Shown: positions 62,640 to 64,000 of the stretch, piece after piece
Position numbering within the stretch: position 1 is the stretch's first letter
How the letters are laid out: each line of letters opens with the position of its first letter
Assembly (NCBI GenBank): GCA_018260565.1
Contig: JAGLAZ010000002.1
Coordinates: 1-64,000 of the forward strand
Reading direction: 5' to 3'
Length of the DNA: 64,000 nt
From: Flavobacteriaceae bacterium
GTDB lineage: Bacteria > Bacteroidota > Bacteroidia > Flavobacteriales > Weeksellaceae
The notes under the pieces: generated by a model
Seen by the model: the letters and a program-made list of their open reading frames with translations, nothing else
Told to the model about the DNA's origin: nothing
Database searches by the model: none
Made by a program: the position numbers and the translations under genes

Positions 62640-64000
62640 ATGCTGAAAAAAATTCCACTCATTGCCCTTTTGGTGTTTATACCACTTAGCACGATGATGT
62701 TTTGCCACAATGCTCCTACAAATGATGATGAAAAATTTTCCACTATCATGAAAACGATTGGGAGAACACTTCAATATATCCATTTTTCACCTAAAGCAAT
62801 AGATGATTCTTATAGCAAAGAAGTATTCAAGACCTATATGCAATCACTAGATCCAATGAAACGGTATTTTCAGGAAAAGGACTATCAAGAATTTAAAAAA
62901 TATGAACTTAAGCTGGATGATTATCTTAATAATGGAGATCTTACATTTTACAAACTTACTACCACCCGCCTATTTCAAAGGATGGATGAAGTAGATAAGC
63001 TTTCCCAAAAATTATTGGCAAGCCCTTTAAATTTTAAAGAAAACGAAAAACTTGTAGTAGAACCAGACGATGCGGTCTTTGCAAAAAGTTCTTCTGAATA
63101 CCAAAACGAGTGGAAAAAATATATTAAATACAGTGTTCTTCAGGAGGTACAAAGTTTAAATATGAAGGAGGAGGCAAGGAAAGAGAAAAAGGACTCAATT
63201 AATAGGATTAAAGGTGTAGATTCTATTACCCTAAAACCTACCACAACGGATGCGAAAATAAGTAAGTCCATTGCAGAGGTAAAAAGCTTGATGGCAGAAT
63301 CATTCCGAAGATCTAAAAAAAGAATGGAAATAGATTGGTTTACTATCTATATGAACGCTTATACTGAAGTATTCGATCCTCATACCAATTATCTATCCCC
63401 TAAATCCAAGGAAGATTTCGATATGATGTTTGGTGGAAGAATAACCGGTATAGGTGCCATAATTCAGGAGAAAAAAGGTTACCTTTATTTAGGTTCTCTT
63501 ACTGTAGGTGCTCCAGCTTGGAAATCCAAACAACTGAATGAAGGCGATAAAATACTTAAAGTAAAATCAGCGCCCAATAAGGATGCTGTGAATGTGGTGG
63601 GTATGCTTAATGATGAAGCAGTTCGGCTAATCCGTGGTCCTAAAGGAACAAAAGTAACCCTTACAGTAGAAAAGAAAGACGGCAGTATTCGGGATGTCAC
63701 CATGGTTCGGGAAGAAGTAGAAATAGAGGATACTTTCGCCAAAAGCATTGTGATAGAGGATGAAGCGGGTAAAAAATATGGGTATATTAATCTCCCGAGC
63801 TTTAATATAGAAGTAGGAAAGGAAAATGGCAGAAATGCCTCTGAAGATGTGCGTGCGGAACTTATCAAACTTAAAAAACAAGGAGTTTCTGGGATAATTT
63901 TAGATTTAAGAAACAATGGAGGAGGCAGTCTTACAGAAGTGGGAGATATCCTCGCACTGTTCATGCCGCCTAGCCCGTATGTACAAGTGAAAGAATCAGG
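62640..64000 (+). CDS. prc: C-terminal processing (tail-specific) protease, partial at window end
   Basis: The first 453 residues of a periplasmic S41A protease; the gene continues past 64000. A signal peptide (MLKKIPLIALLVFIPLS) is followed by an N-terminal helical domain typical of long Prc/Tsp forms (F-D-P-H-T-N-Y-L-S-P-K at about residue 245). A PDZ domain comes next (GAPAWKSKQLNEGDKILKVK, IRGPKGTKVTLTV), then the start of the protease domain (YINLPSFNI, ILDLRNNGGGSLTEV). The catalytic serine/lysine pair should lie beyond the window. Such proteases trim C-termini of envelope proteins and regulate murein enzymes. Confidence 0.92.
   Translation, partial: MLKKIPLIALLVFIPLSTMMFCHNAPTNDDEKFSTIMKTIGRTLQYIHFSPKAIDDSYSKEVFKTYMQSLDPMKRYFQEKDYQEFKKYELKLDDYLNNGDLTFYKLTTTRLFQRMDEVDKLSQKLLASPLNFKENEKLVVEPDDAVFAKSSSEYQNEWKKYIKYSVLQEVQSLNMKEEARKEKKDSINRIKGVDSITLKPTTTDAKISKSIAEVKSLMAESFRRSKKRMEIDWFTIYMNAYTEVFDPHTNYLSPKSKEDFDMMFGGRITGIGAIIQEKKGYLYLGSLTVGAPAWKSKQLNEGDKILKVKSAPNKDAVNVVGMLNDEAVRLIRGPKGTKVTLTVEKKDGSIRDVTMVREEVEIEDTFAKSIVIEDEAGKKYGYINLPSFNIEVGKENGRNASEDVRAELIKLKKQGVSGIILDLRNNGGGSLTEVGDILALFMPPSPYVQVKES

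Noticed and set aside
63485-63964. 159-residue open frame on the minus strand opposite the protease gene
   Set aside because: Serine/proline-rich antisense translation of a clear S41 protease; no independent support.
1-64000. CRISPR arrays, rRNA operons, intact insertion sequences, defence islands
   Set aside because: Nothing with regular spacer-repeat structure, rRNA sequence, transposase or known defence genes was seen in any part of the window.

Overview
This is a 64 kb stretch of a low-GC Bacteroidota chromosome, most likely class Flavobacteriia and close to Weeksellaceae (Chryseobacterium/Elizabethkingia/Riemerella-like). The pointers are a MurF-alanine racemase fusion, a SprE/PorW-type TPR lipoprotein of the type IX secretion/gliding system, a GLPGLI protein beside a TonB-dependent-receptor-like barrel, an exbB-exbD-tonB set, a patatin with a C-terminal outer-membrane barrel, and Bacteroidota-type -7 promoter boxes (TAnnTTTG) upstream of many genes. 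No species name can be justified from the sequence alone. Almost everything is chromosomal core. The one clearly acquired piece is a decayed tyrosine-recombinase gene at the left edge, beside tRNA-Asn.

Layout. 1-0.83 kb: integrase remnant carrying a perfect 24-bp inverted repeat, three short direct repeats, tRNA-Asn. 0.9-8 kb: rseP, an omega-amidase-like hydrolase, a DUF4440/thioredoxin/Gre-like operon, a HerA-like ATPase, a DnaQ-type exonuclease, ybeY. 8-13.3 kb (minus): tdk, murF-alr and patatin, overlapping head to tail. 13.3-18.1 kb (plus): a conserved unknown, rsmI, fabG, mnmG, a methyltransferase. 18.2-19.4 kb: pgk. 19.4-20.35 kb: a gene-free, AT-rich, DnaA-box-bearing region, the best candidate for the chromosomal origin. 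20.4-26.4 kb (plus): rpiB, rnr, LysE, LD-carboxypeptidase, YraN, SDR, tsaB. 26.6-36.7 kb: sprE, rluF, maf, kdsC-like, GLPGLI plus barrel, DUF885 peptidase. 36.8-39.3 kb: acidic unknown, exbB, exbD, tonB. 39.4-45.8 kb: A-type carrier, sufB, sufC, sufD, DUF3078, exonuclease, MIP18/DUF59 protein. 46-52 kb (minus): a Tubby/LURP-like protein, a lipoprotein, secA, DUF2795, a sugar-nucleotide epimerase. 52-60 kb (plus): desaturase, DUF2797, AsmA-like protein, mutL, rhomboid, EEP-family protein, lipoprotein. 60-64 kb: GH3 protein, surE, and a C-terminal processing protease cut by the window end.

Replication and segregation. Three sites match the ParB-binding parS consensus (two perfect 14-bp palindromes, one with a single mismatch) at about 11.5, 17.3 and 44.7 kb. 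They flank the gene-free DnaA-box region at 19.4-20.35 kb. Together they argue that the window covers the origin-proximal segregation domain, although dnaA, parA and parB are not in it.

Other structure. Two copies (6194-6275 and 43680-43765) of an element of about 85 bp share nearly identical flanks. Their central stems differ in sequence but each remains self-complementary, which suggests a conserved folded RNA or palindromic repeat. I could not assign it to a named family. No CRISPR array, rRNA or intact insertion sequence was seen.
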